64,000 nucleotides of DNA, from NCBI GenBank assembly GCA_947259175.1, contig CAMYKW010000030.1, positions 1-64,000 on the forward strand, written 5' to 3'. Source of the DNA: an uncultured Gammaproteobacteria bacterium. GTDB taxonomy: Bacteria > Pseudomonadota > Gammaproteobacteria > Arenicellales > JAANXG01. The first letter of the stretch is position 1. Every line of letters begins with the position of its first letter. The position numbers and the translations under genes are program-made. Below are positions 55,283-64,000 of the stretch, in pieces. The notes under the pieces are model-generated. The model was not told the origin of the DNA and did no database searches. It saw only the letters and a list, made by a program, of their open reading frames with translations.

Positions 55283-55999
55283 CTATAGACCGCTGACGGA
55301 CGTCAGCAGCATCGTCGTTACCCGCGAGGGCCGCCGTTCGACGATCTTAACCGGAAGGTTGCCGCGCGACGGCGCTACCCACACGGTAAACGTACGCTCC
55401 GGTCGGCCGTGCCGTTGTTGTTCGATGCGGATGCTGTCCAGCACGCCCAGGGGGGTCGCGAGCCGCTCTTCGGTAATGCTCAAGTTGGTAAAATGCCGGA
55501 TGCGGTTGCCGCCGACGATGTGCATGGTGCGATTGGTGAATGTGTCGGGTTTCCCCACCATGAACGCAAACGGGACACTGCAGTTGTCTACCGTGTAACC
55601 GTTTGGTAGCGGACGTGTTTCCCCGTTCTTGAATTGGATAGTACCCGCTTGCCAATCGAATTTGACACTGTGGCGATATCCGCGCCGCCCCTCCCGTATC
55701 ACTTCATAGTTTCGCGTCTGAACCTCATTCGCCTTGACGGAAAACATGCAGCTTTCTTTGACGTCTCCACCCAACAGAATGGAGGCCAGGCCTTCCGCCT
55801 GAGTGCGTGAATCAACGATATACACGTCTCCGGTGCGGCGCAATCGAGTGGATAGGCTGCCCAGTTCCGCGCTGCCCAGGCTGACCCGGTATTGCAGCGT
55901 CAACTCCTCCGGCAGCAGTTCGCCGGATGCCGGAATCACCGGCAACAACGCCAGGCACACCGAAACAATCAACCATTGAACACTGCGCATCTCAGTCAC
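55283..55999 (-). CDS. DUF3108 exported protein
   Basis: The 238-residue protein has a signal peptide (cleavage near IPASGEL) and a DUF3108 domain: LTLQYRVSLGSAELGSLSTRLRR, VDSRTQAEGLASILLG and LRRTGDVY-like strands. It ends GNLPVKIVERRPSRVTTMLL. Family members follow purN in many gammaproteobacteria; function unknown, probably periplasmic. The stop lies next to the repeat at 55237-55278. Confidence 0.8.
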   Translation of the reverse strand: MTEMRSVQWLIVSVCLALLPVIPASGELLPEELTLQYRVSLGSAELGSLSTRLRRTGDVYIVDSRTQAEGLASILLGGDVKESCMFSVKANEVQTRNYEVIREGRRGYRHSVKFDWQAGTIQFKNGETRPLPNGYTVDNCSVPFAFMVGKPDTFTNRTMHIVGGNRIRHFTNLSITEERLATPLGVLDSIRIEQQRHGRPERTFTVWVAPSRGNLPVKIVERRPSRVTTMLLTSVSGL

Positions 56000-56008
56000 G
56001 TCCGCCGG

Positions 56009-56656
56009 TCATGGATTGTGCAAGGCCAGGCCCTGCTCGGGACGCGTGTCACCATCGAGCGACACGCGACCTTGGGCGATGCGAAGCCGGTCTTCCGCAA
56101 ACCAGTGTATCGCCTGAGGCAGAATGCGATGCTCTTCCTGCAGGACCCGGTCCGCCAATATCTGGGGAGAATCATCCGGGTATATTGGCACTTTTGTCTG
56201 AATGATGATAGGACCGGCGTCCAGGTCCGTGGTGACGAAGTGAACGCTCGCCCCGTGTTCACTGGCTCCGTCCGCCAAGGCCCGGGCGTGGGTGTCCAGC
56301 CCGCGGTATTTAGGCAGTAGCGAGGGGTGAATATTGATGATGCGCCCGTCGAAGTGCGACACGAACTGCGGTCCGAGGATGCGCATGAAACCGGCGAGTA
56401 CGATCAGATCCGGGTCATACTCGGCGATCAGATCGCGCAGCGCCACGTCATAGTCGTTTCGGTCGGCAAATCCGCGGTGGCTCAGGACGCGGGTCTCGAT
56501 GCCCGCCTGTTGCGCCCGGTCAAGACCCAGGGCATCGGCCTCATTGCTGATCACCACCGCAACCCGTACCGGCAGCTCGCCGCGCGCTACGGCATCGATG
56601 ATGCTCTGCAGATTGCTGCCGCGACCCGATATCAGCACCACGACGGTGATAGTCAT
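56009..56656 (-). CDS. purN: Phosphoribosylglycinamide formyltransferase
   Basis: PurN transfers a formyl group from 10-formyl-THF to GAR in purine synthesis. The 215-residue protein has VVLISGRGSNLQSIIDA at its start, ILVLAGFMRILGPQFV-like strand and the catalytic INIHPSLLPKYRGLDTHARAL with Asn and His. Start ATG 56656 overlaps the purM end by 4 bases. It is followed after 9 bases by DUF3108. Confidence 0.95.
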   Translation of the reverse strand: MTITVVVLISGRGSNLQSIIDAVARGELPVRVAVVISNEADALGLDRAQQAGIETRVLSHRGFADRNDYDVALRDLIAEYDPDLIVLAGFMRILGPQFVSHFDGRIINIHPSLLPKYRGLDTHARALADGASEHGASVHFVTTDLDAGPIIIQTKVPIYPDDSPQILADRVLQEEHRILPQAIHWFAEDRLRIAQGRVSLDGDTRPEQGLALHNP

Positions 56657-57708
56657 GGCCGCGTCGCCGCAGGCTGGATAATCACTTCCGGCTCGGACTG
56701 AGTCGCTTCGATGCGGCCGATGAGCGACGGGTTTTCGCCCTGCTCGCGGAGCAACTTCATGCCGGCTTCAACATCCGTCCCGCCGAGCACGGCAACCATG
56801 CCAAGGCCGCAATTGAACGTACGATACATCTCATCGGTCTCGATTCGCGCCGTTTCTTGCAGCCACTTGAAGATCGGCGGCCAAGACCAGCTGCCGGCGT
56901 CGATCACAGCGCGGCACCCCGCGGGCAACACCCGGCGCAGGTTGCCCGGCAGGCCGCCGCCGGTGACATGCGCCAATGCATGGACTTCGACGCGGTCCAT
57001 CAGGGCCAACAGCGGTTTCACGTAAATGCGCGTCGGCGCGAGGAGCAAGTCATTCAATCGGTCCGCGCCAAGTGGTTGCGACACGTCGATGTCGCGGTCA
57101 TCTATGACCTTACGGATCAATGAGTACCCGTTGGCGTGGGGCCCGGAGGATGATAAGCCGATGATCGCGTCCCCGGCGGCCACCGCGCTTCCGTCGAGAA
57201 CCCGTCCACGTTCCACGGCTCCGACGCAAAACCCGGCCAGATCGTATTCACCCGTGGCGTACATGCCCGGCATTTCCGCGGTCTCCCCGCCGATTAACGC
57301 GGCGCCCGCCTGGCGGCAGCCCTCGGCGATGCCGCTGACCACCTCGCGGGCAACCTCAGGCTCGAGGCGGCCGGTGGCGTAATAGTCAAGGAAAAACAGT
57401 GGCTCGGCCCCCTGGACCACCACGTCGTTGACGCTCATTGCCACCAGATCGATACCGACCGCGGCATGCCTTTCGTGCGCGAACGCCAGCTTGAGTTTGG
57501 TGCCGACACCGTCGGTTGCTGCGACCAATAGCGGTTCGCGGAAGCGCTGCGGAATTTCGAACAGTCCGCCGAAGCCTCCCAATCCACTCACACATCCCTC
57601 GCGCTCGGTGCTGCGGGCAAGGGGTTTGATTGTGTCGACGAAGTTATCGCCGGCGTTGATGTCAACACCGGCATCGCGGTAGGTGAGTTGGGATTCCAGT
57701 TCGGCCAG
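56653..57708 (-). CDS. purM: Phosphoribosylformylglycinamidine cyclo-ligase
   Basis: PurM closes the aminoimidazole ring using ATP. The conserved N-terminus is complete in frame: SQLTYRDAGVDINAGDNFVDTIKPL, then SGLGGFGGLFEIP and VAATDGVGTKLKLA. Above it there is no ATG, GTG or TTG: the frame runs back to a TAA at 57714-57712. GGAG at 57720-57717 lies 8 bases before a CTG at 57708 and 5 before ATC 57711. I therefore place the start at CTG 57708 (351 residues). GTG 57591 would lose 39 conserved residues. It overlaps purN by 4 bases. Confidence 0.88.
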   Translation of the reverse strand: MAELESQLTYRDAGVDINAGDNFVDTIKPLARSTEREGCVSGLGGFGGLFEIPQRFREPLLVAATDGVGTKLKLAFAHERHAAVGIDLVAMSVNDVVVQGAEPLFFLDYYATGRLEPEVAREVVSGIAEGCRQAGAALIGGETAEMPGMYATGEYDLAGFCVGAVERGRVLDGSAVAAGDAIIGLSSSGPHANGYSLIRKVIDDRDIDVSQPLGADRLNDLLLAPTRIYVKPLLALMDRVEVHALAHVTGGGLPGNLRRVLPAGCRAVIDAGSWSWPPIFKWLQETARIETDEMYRTFNCGLGMVAVLGGTDVEAGMKLLREQGENPSLIGRIEATQSEPEVIIQPAATRP

Positions 57709-57877
57709 GATTTAGACTCCAGTGATCGGCTGATAAACGAATTAATTAGCCGGATAACTTAAATTTTCAGGCGCTGGCGAGCGTTGCTGCGCTCGGTTCG
57801 CATCGGCCGTATATTAAGGTATATTGCCCGGCAACGATACGAATATTCTCGGACTTAATAAAATCAGCTTGTTCGCG

Positions 57878-58468
57878 ATGTCGTTTATACCCAATCTGTT
57901 GACGCTGCTGCGGGCCGCGGCGGCGCCGGTGTTGATTGTGCTGCTCGAAGACAGAGCGTTCAGTTTGGCGTTATTGGCGTTCATACTTGCAGGCGTGTCG
58001 GATGGCCTGGATGGCTACATCGCCAAACGCTACCACTTTGAGACTCGCCTTGGCGCGATCCTGGATCCGGTCGCGGACAAGGTGTTGCTGGTCAGTGGGT
58101 TCGTAATGCTCACGATCCTGGACCTGATACCGCTGTGGCTGCTGGTCACGGTGGTATTCCGCGACGTGCTGATTGTCGGTGGGTATCTGGTGCTGGTGAC
58201 CTTGAATGGCAGCGTTCAAATGCAACCCAGCCCGGTCAGCAAGGTCAACACCGTCATGCAGATTTCTTTGGTGACGGCGATCCTGGCGCAGCAGGCGCAG
58301 TGGCTGGCGATACCCATGTTGACGACCTTGCTGGTCGGCGGCGTGTTCGCCACAACCGTCATCAGCGGCGCCCACTACGTGTGGGTGTGGGCGTTCGGAA
58401 AGCACAGCGATGTCGCAGCCAAACAGGATATTCGCGCGGCTGAACGGGAAATTCGAGTGGCCGATTAG
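57878..58468 (+). CDS. CDP-alcohol phosphatidyltransferase family protein
   Basis: The 196-residue membrane enzyme has the CDP-alcohol motif D(G)xxDGxxAR...GxxLDxxxD: DGLDGYIAKRYHFETRLG, then AILDPVADKVLL. Six membrane segments are visible. It belongs with PgsA and cardiolipin synthase-like members encoded between purM and hda in gammaproteobacteria; whether it is PgsA or another phospholipid enzyme is unclear. ATG 57878 (MSFIPNLLTLLRA) is chosen. It ends 8 bases before hda. Confidence 0.85.
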   Translation: MSFIPNLLTLLRAAAAPVLIVLLEDRAFSLALLAFILAGVSDGLDGYIAKRYHFETRLGAILDPVADKVLLVSGFVMLTILDLIPLWLLVTVVFRDVLIVGGYLVLVTLNGSVQMQPSPVSKVNTVMQISLVTAILAQQAQWLAIPMLTTLLVGGVFATTVISGAHYVWVWAFGKHSDVAAKQDIRAAEREIRVAD

Positions 58469-58476
58469 AGTCTGTT

Positions 58477-59777
<1,301 letters not shown>

Positions 59778-60125
59778 TTACAATACGTCCAAAACCGCTT
59801 GCGGCGGGCGTCCGATGGCGGCTTTGCCGTCAGACACGACAATCGGGCGTTGGATGAGGATGGGATGGGCGATCATCGCCTCGATGAGGGCGCCGCGAGA
59901 CAGCGCAGGGTCGTCCAGGTTCAGCGCTCGATACTCCTTTTCGGAGCTGCGCATGACATCCCGGGGCTCCAAGTTCAGCAGTTCGAGAATGCGCTCGATT
60001 TCATCTGCTGTCGGAGGAGTCTTCAGGTACTCGATAATCCGCAAGTCGACGTCTTGTTCCTGAAGCAATCCGAGTGTTTGGCGCGACTTGGAGCAGCGCG
60101 GGTTATGGTAGATAGTGACCGTCAT
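59778..60125 (-). CDS. ArsC-family arsenate reductase-like (YfgD type)
   Basis: The 115-residue thioredoxin-fold protein has the ArsC signature HNPRCSKSRQTL with Cys11, and LIQRPIVVSDGKAAIGRPP at the C-terminal end, as in YfgD. Its usual role is unclear; arsenate reduction requires other partners. It forms a pair with the wrbA-like gene downstream, 3 bases apart. Confidence 0.85.
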   Translation of the reverse strand: MTVTIYHNPRCSKSRQTLGLLQEQDVDLRIIEYLKTPPTADEIERILELLNLEPRDVMRSSEKEYRALNLDDPALSRGALIEAMIAHPILIQRPIVVSDGKAAIGRPPQAVLDVL

Positions 60126-60284
60126 CCAAAATCCCCTCGTAATCCCGGAAATCCACCGTTTATTGACAGTGTTTATCCGGAATGGTAGTTTCGCGTAAGC
60201 TTACACGATGGTCTAATCACGGATCATAGCGTACAATTAACCTGTTTGAAGAACGATACCGAACCCCTTTTGGAGAAACTAATA

Positions 60285-60728
60285 ATGACCTCGTTCAAAC
60301 AAACGGCAAAACTGTTGGGGATTGGCTTGGCAGTGGTAGTAATCGCAAGCGGTTGCGCGAGCGCTAAGCGGGCAGGGCAGGCGGCGACGCCGGCTGCTGC
60401 CGCGGCTCCGACCGCGCGGGCGCCTGCCGCCGCGCCGAAGACCAAGGCCGGAGAGAGTTACACTGTCGCGCGGGGAGACTGTCTGTGGTGTATTTCCGAA
60501 CAACCCAGCATCTACGGTAATCCGTTCAAGTGGCCGTTGATATTCAAGGCCAACAAGAATCAGATCCAAGACGCCGATCTCATCTATCCAGGCCAGAAAC
60601 TCAGTATTGACCGTAACGCATCGGCGGCTGCCATCGACGCGGCCATTAAACATGCCAAGACACGGGGCGCGTGGAGCGTCGGACCCGTTGAAGCCACCGA
60701 CACGGCGTACTTGGCGAGGTCCAGATAA
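60285..60728 (+). CDS. LysM-domain lipoprotein
   Basis: The 147-residue protein has a lipoprotein signal peptide with lipobox VIASGC (Cys modified), an Ala/Pro-rich linker, and a LysM domain: SYTVARGDCLWCISEQ... to YPGQKLSID. LysM binds peptidoglycan, so it should tether to the outer or inner membrane near the wall. ATG 60285 is preceded by TTGGAGAA; the frame extends 13 codons upstream. A strong terminator follows. Function unknown. Confidence 0.85.
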   Translation: MTSFKQTAKLLGIGLAVVVIASGCASAKRAGQAATPAAAAAPTARAPAAAPKTKAGESYTVARGDCLWCISEQPSIYGNPFKWPLIFKANKNQIQDADLIYPGQKLSIDRNASAAAIDAAIKHAKTRGAWSVGPVEATDTAYLARSR

Positions 60729-60764
60729 GAGACCTTAACCTGTCGGCATACTATGCTTTGGAAA

Positions 60765-60787
60765 GGCCCCGCAAGCGGGGCCTTTTT
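60765..60787 (+). terminator. Intrinsic terminator after the LysM gene
   Basis: GGCCCCGC (60765-60772) and GCGGGGCC (60775-60782) form a perfect 8-bp stem with a 2-base AA loop, then TTTTT. Upstream AAA adds to a bidirectional look, but the minus side has no gene ending there. Confidence 0.9.
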
Positions 60788-60840
60788 ACTTTCGGTAGCG
60801 TGATACGCTGTTGAATTCGGTTGCTAAGGGTAGGCACACG

Positions 60841-61716
60841 ATGAACGACCAATCGCAACGCAAGCGTTGGATTCATCGCTGGCGATCTCATCGTCCCCAT
60901 AAGTCGCAGATGCTCCTGTCCCGAATCTGGCGACACTTTATCGACGACGGTTTCCCACGCAATGCCGCGGCGTTGGCCTACGCCACGTTGCTGGCATTGG
61001 TGCCGTTGGCGGCGGTGGCGTTTTCGGCGCTGTCCATGTTCCCGGTGTTCGAGGAATGGGCGTCGATGCTGGAAGAATTCGTTTACAAGAATTTCGTCCC
61101 CGCCGCCGGCGATGTCATCAAGCAACATCTGCAGAGATTTACGGAACACACCGGGAAGTTGACTGCCATCGGCTCGCTGTTCCTGTTGGTGGGTGCGCTG
61201 CTGCTGTTGTTTACCATCGAGGAGACGTTTAATGTGATCTGGCACGTCAAGGAAGGTCGCCGGATGTCTCAGCGGGTGTTGTCTTATTGGGCGGTATTAA
61301 CCCTGGGGCCGCTGCTGATAGGCGCCAGCCTGTCGCTGACGTCGTACTTGATTTCACTGACCCTGAATTCCGAGCAGGCGGTTCTCGCCCAGGCCCAGTC
61401 CTACGTGTTGGCGGCGTTGCCGTTCGTGTTTGAGGCGTTGGCGTTTGTGATTCTGTACATGGTGGTGCCAAATTGCGTCGTGCGTTTCCGCGACGCGTTT
61501 ATTGGCGGCATTGTGGCGGCGGTGTTGTTCGAGATCAGTAAACGCGGATTCGCCTGGTTTGTGTTGAATTTCGCCAGTTACCAGGTGATCTATGGCGCTT
61601 TGGCGACCATACCGATCTTCCTGCTATGGATTTACATCTCCTGGTTGGTGGTGCTGGTGGGCGCTGCGGTGGCTGTGGTGCTCGGCCGACCGCCGTTGCA
61701 GTTGGAAGACTCTTGA
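60841..61716 (+). CDS. YihY/UPF0761-family inner-membrane protein
   Basis: The 291-residue protein has six membrane segments and the family features NAAALAYATLLALVPLAAV, LLLLFTIEETFNVIWHVKEGR, and YGALATIPIFLLWIYISWLVVLVGA. Members were once thought to be RNase BN; this is disproved, and the function is unknown. ATG 60841 (MNDQSQRKRW) is chosen. The length is shorter than family members with a long C-terminal extension. Confidence 0.88.
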   Translation: MNDQSQRKRWIHRWRSHRPHKSQMLLSRIWRHFIDDGFPRNAAALAYATLLALVPLAAVAFSALSMFPVFEEWASMLEEFVYKNFVPAAGDVIKQHLQRFTEHTGKLTAIGSLFLLVGALLLLFTIEETFNVIWHVKEGRRMSQRVLSYWAVLTLGPLLIGASLSLTSYLISLTLNSEQAVLAQAQSYVLAALPFVFEALAFVILYMVVPNCVVRFRDAFIGGIVAAVLFEISKRGFAWFVLNFASYQVIYGALATIPIFLLWIYISWLVVLVGAAVAVVLGRPPLQLEDS

Positions 61717-61808
61717 TCCGATTGAGTGTATCCCGTATTGCACGGTAGTGGCGCGTACGCCAAAATCGGGCTCGCGGTGAGAAAAAGCGTGCTGTCGAGA
61801 GGTATGCG

Positions 61809-62360
61809 ATGAGTAGATCTAGGCTTTGTGTTTGGCTGTGGTGGTCCCTGGTGTCATGTAGTGCGGTGTCAGCCGACACCGCGACAACGTCCGCCGAGAA
61901 TTTTTTTCATCAGAGTTTCGGCGACCTGCAGGAAGAGTTGGCCACCGCCCGCGATGAGGACAAAAAAGGATTGTTGGTGATGTTTGAGACCGACGACTGT
62001 CCGTGGTGCAAACGCATGAAGGCGACGGTATTGAATCAGAAGCCAATTCAAGATTACTACCGTTCGCATTTTCGCATCCTCGCACTGGATACCGAAGGCG
62101 ATACGCTGATAACGGATTTTTCCGGAAACGAGGTGGCGGAAAAAGATTTCGCACTCAAGCACAATCGAGTACGCGCCACGCCGGTGTTCGCTTTTTTTGA
62201 TCTCGAAGGCAAGATCATGATGCGATATACGGGAGCTACGCGCAACGCGGACGAATTTCAGTGGCTGGGCGAATTCGTGGTGGAAGATCACTATCGCACC
62301 CAGAAATTCACCAGGTACAAGCGTGAGCGGCGCGCCGCCTCGAGTAACGGTAAATCCTAA
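61809..62360 (+). CDS. Periplasmic thioredoxin-fold protein (CPWC)
   Basis: The 183-residue protein has a signal peptide ending near SAVSAD, a thioredoxin-like domain with DDCPWCKRMKATVL near residue 57, and RATPVFAFFDLEGK with the expected cis-Pro. It resembles SoxW- or DUF255-like thiol proteins; partner unknown. It is separated by 40 bases from the TolC-like gene. Confidence 0.82.
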   Translation: MSRSRLCVWLWWSLVSCSAVSADTATTSAENFFHQSFGDLQEELATARDEDKKGLLVMFETDDCPWCKRMKATVLNQKPIQDYYRSHFRILALDTEGDTLITDFSGNEVAEKDFALKHNRVRATPVFAFFDLEGKIMMRYTGATRNADEFQWLGEFVVEDHYRTQKFTRYKRERRAASSNGKS

Positions 62361-62399
62361 GCGGCCCTCCTTCCATACCCCCAGCAGGCGCCGTACATT

Positions 62400-63728
62400 G
62401 TGATTGCTCCATTCAGCCGTAGTCCCGCGTATTTGGCGCTTTGTCTTTTTTGGATCTGCGCCGCTGCCGGCGCGCAACAAGCCGATTCCCCGGCGCGCGC
62501 GCCTCTTCCCGATCCGTTGACACTGGAAGCCGCGTTGAAGCTGTCGGACGAATCGCATCCCGACAGAGAAGGGCAGGTCGCGCAAATTGCGATCTCTCGT
62601 GCGAATCTGGCTGCCGTGCAGGCGGACTATGGACTCAACGCCTATTTCGATGCGGTGCCCCGGTGGGTGGATCCTGCGGCCGAGCCCGGGCACGAATTTG
62701 TGAACGACAGCCGCGCTGGGTTCTTTCTGCATAAAAAGTTGTACGATTTCGGGCGCGGCCAAGCACTGCAGGACGTCGCCGCCGCGAAGCTGCGTGCAGA
62801 GAAATTGTCGCTGATCGACGTGCGTCAACAGCGAAAGCTGGACGTCATGGCGCGTTTTCTGGATGTGCTTCTGGCGGACTTGAAGTTTCTCGCCGATGAC
62901 GAAGAAATGGCACTGCGTTACGTGCAATATGATAAGGCGGTAACGCGACAGGAATTGGCGATGGTATCGGATGTCGAACTACTCCGGCTCGAGACCCGAT
63001 ACCGGGAAGCGCTGGACATAAGGGCCGAAACGCAGGCGCAACAACGTTACGCGCGCAGGCTGCTGGCGCTTGCCTTAAACCGCCCGGACCAACTGCCCCA
63101 GGACCTGGTGCGTCCGGAGTTTTCCGAACTGGCGCGAAAATCCCCGGAACAAGATGCATTGATGCGACACGCGTTGGCGGGAAATCCGGTGGTGACCGCG
63201 ATGCGCGCGAAGGTCGAAGCGGCGGCCCATGCACTGAATGCTGAGCGGGCATTGCGTCGGCCGGTATTATCGGCGGAGGCGGGCGCGGTCTATCTCGAGC
63301 GCGAAATTGGATCGCGCGACCAGGCGCGAGTTGGGTTGCAGTTGCGTTTCCCTCTCTACCAGGGAGGCAGCGACCGCGCGGCGATAGCGCGGGCCGCGGC
63401 GGAACTGGAAAAGACTCAGGCTGCGCTGCGTAAGGCGGAATTGGTGTTGCGCCAACAAGTATTGCATGTGTTGAAGCGCCTGGATACGCTACGCGTGCGC
63501 CGGCGTACCGCCCAGGTGCGCGAGGACTACCGCGATCTTGCCGTGGATCTCGCGCGTGGGCTGTATGAGATGGAAGTGCGCACTAATTTGGGGGAGTCCA
63601 TGGCGCGGTTGACGGAAGCGCAATGGCAGTCGGCCAAGATCGAGTTCGAGACCGTGCTTGCCTGGGCGCAATTGGATGCCCTGCGCGGCAAGCTGGTCAC
63701 CACGGTATCAATGGAGACGACACAATGA
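62400..63728 (+). CDS. TolC-family outer-membrane efflux protein
   Basis: The 442-residue protein has a signal peptide (ending near AGAQQ) and long helical segments with TolC repeats, including LTLEAALKLSDESHPD near residue 40 and VGLQLRFPLYQGGSDRAAIARAAAELE in the second half. This suits the outer-membrane channel of a tripartite efflux or secretion system. The start is GTG 62400. It overlaps by 4 bases (ATGA) with the membrane-fusion protein gene, whose pump must lie beyond the window. Confidence 0.85.
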   Translation: MIAPFSRSPAYLALCLFWICAAAGAQQADSPARAPLPDPLTLEAALKLSDESHPDREGQVAQIAISRANLAAVQADYGLNAYFDAVPRWVDPAAEPGHEFVNDSRAGFFLHKKLYDFGRGQALQDVAAAKLRAEKLSLIDVRQQRKLDVMARFLDVLLADLKFLADDEEMALRYVQYDKAVTRQELAMVSDVELLRLETRYREALDIRAETQAQQRYARRLLALALNRPDQLPQDLVRPEFSELARKSPEQDALMRHALAGNPVVTAMRAKVEAAAHALNAERALRRPVLSAEAGAVYLEREIGSRDQARVGLQLRFPLYQGGSDRAAIARAAAELEKTQAALRKAELVLRQQVLHVLKRLDTLRVRRRTAQVREDYRDLAVDLARGLYEMEVRTNLGESMARLTEAQWQSAKIEFETVLAWAQLDALRGKLVTTVSMETTQ

Positions 63729-64000
63729 ACAGGTGGTTGCGTGGGATAGCGTTGGCTGGAGCGGTTGTGCAGCCGCTTGAGCTGTTGGCCGGGACCTGCG
63801 ATGGCAACCTGGCGTGGGCGGTACGCGCCGATTTGGGCGTTCCGGTTTCCGGCGTCGTCGCGTCGGTGACAGCGACGCCGGGGATACCGGTGACAGCGGG
63901 CCACGAACTCGTGCGCCTGGACCCGACGCCGTTCGAAGCCCGGCTGGCCGCGGCGAAGGCGGAATATGACGGCACCGGCGCCGAATTGCAGGAACAGCAA
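63725..64000 (+). CDS. Membrane-fusion (HlyD/RND adaptor-like) protein, partial
   Basis: This gene starts at ATG 63725 and runs off the window end, giving 92 codons. After an N-terminal signal-like helix (RGIALAGAVVQPLELLAG), it contains VPVSGVVASVTATPGIPVTAGHELVRLDPTPFEARLAAAKAEY, the biotinyl-lipoyl-like and coiled-coil start of periplasmic adaptors. It should link the TolC-like channel to an inner-membrane pump encoded to the right. Confidence 0.8.
   Translation, partial: MNRWLRGIALAGAVVQPLELLAGTCDGNLAWAVRADLGVPVSGVVASVTATPGIPVTAGHELVRLDPTPFEARLAAAKAEYDGTGAELQEQQ

Overview
The window looks like a chromosomal segment of a gammaproteobacterium, probably a deep-branching Chromatiales- or Acidiferrobacterales-like lineage. 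This rests on gene families and gene order: pilBCD-coaE, pilA near pilRS, bioBFHCD with bioH and bioC, an aa3/caa3 oxidase cluster with DUF2244, DUF2909, SURF1 and SCO genes, cspD-like/clpS/clpA, purMN, and hda with arsC and wrbA homologues. No rRNA, tRNA, phage, insertion sequence with a transposase, or CRISPR array was recognised.

Layout. 1-4700: coaE and the type IV pilus genes pilD, pilC and pilB on the minus strand; pilB carries a 19-bp tandem duplication that breaks its N-terminal frame. 4700-13993: a surface-polysaccharide region wedged between pilB and pilA. It has two parts: a strikingly AT-rich, translationally coupled cassette (heptosyltransferase-like GT9, FkbM methyltransferase, pyruvyltransferase-like protein, flippase-like membrane protein) and a less AT-rich group (alpha-toroid protein, asnB, DUF354). 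A decayed N-terminal fragment of a toroid paralogue lies at their junction. 13994-21286: a probable pilin-modification set (a GT2 split by an internal deletion and frameshift, and a GT-C/TPR membrane protein), then pilA with a sigma-54 promoter, pilR, pilS and comF.

21312-25854: a complete late biotin operon bioB-bioF-bioH-bioC-bioD. 26012-33621: a cytochrome c oxidase operon in which subunit II is fused to a cytochrome c domain, with copper-delivery and haem-O synthesis genes but no haem A synthase gene. 33635-40664: hspQ, a predicted outer-membrane barrel, an aldo/keto reductase, a tautomerase homologue, DUF938, a hydrolase, pyrD and an RluF-like pseudouridine synthase. Three copies of a roughly 100-bp element with terminal inverted repeats and a 25-bp tandem array occur here. 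40665-49366: a conserved unknown, purB, a kinase-like protein, mnmA, a TRAP transporter (dctPQM), a Nudix hydrolase and a CsgG-domain protein. 49434-55127: a LysR regulator divergent from aceA, a cold-shock protein, clpS and clpA. 55283-64000: DUF3108, purN, purM (no usual start codon at its expected 5' end), a CDP-alcohol phosphatidyltransferase, hda, wrbA-like and arsC-like genes, a LysM lipoprotein, YihY, a thioredoxin-fold protein, a TolC-like protein and the start of a membrane-fusion protein.

The most unusual content is small-scale: the pilB duplication, the split GT2, the toroid fragment, two families of short palindromic repeats, one nested within the other, the 25-bp array, and purM with an apparently non-canonical start. 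I found no convincing new multi-gene defence or metabolic system; the pilin-glycosylation set and the mobile-looking repeats are the best candidates for something undescribed.
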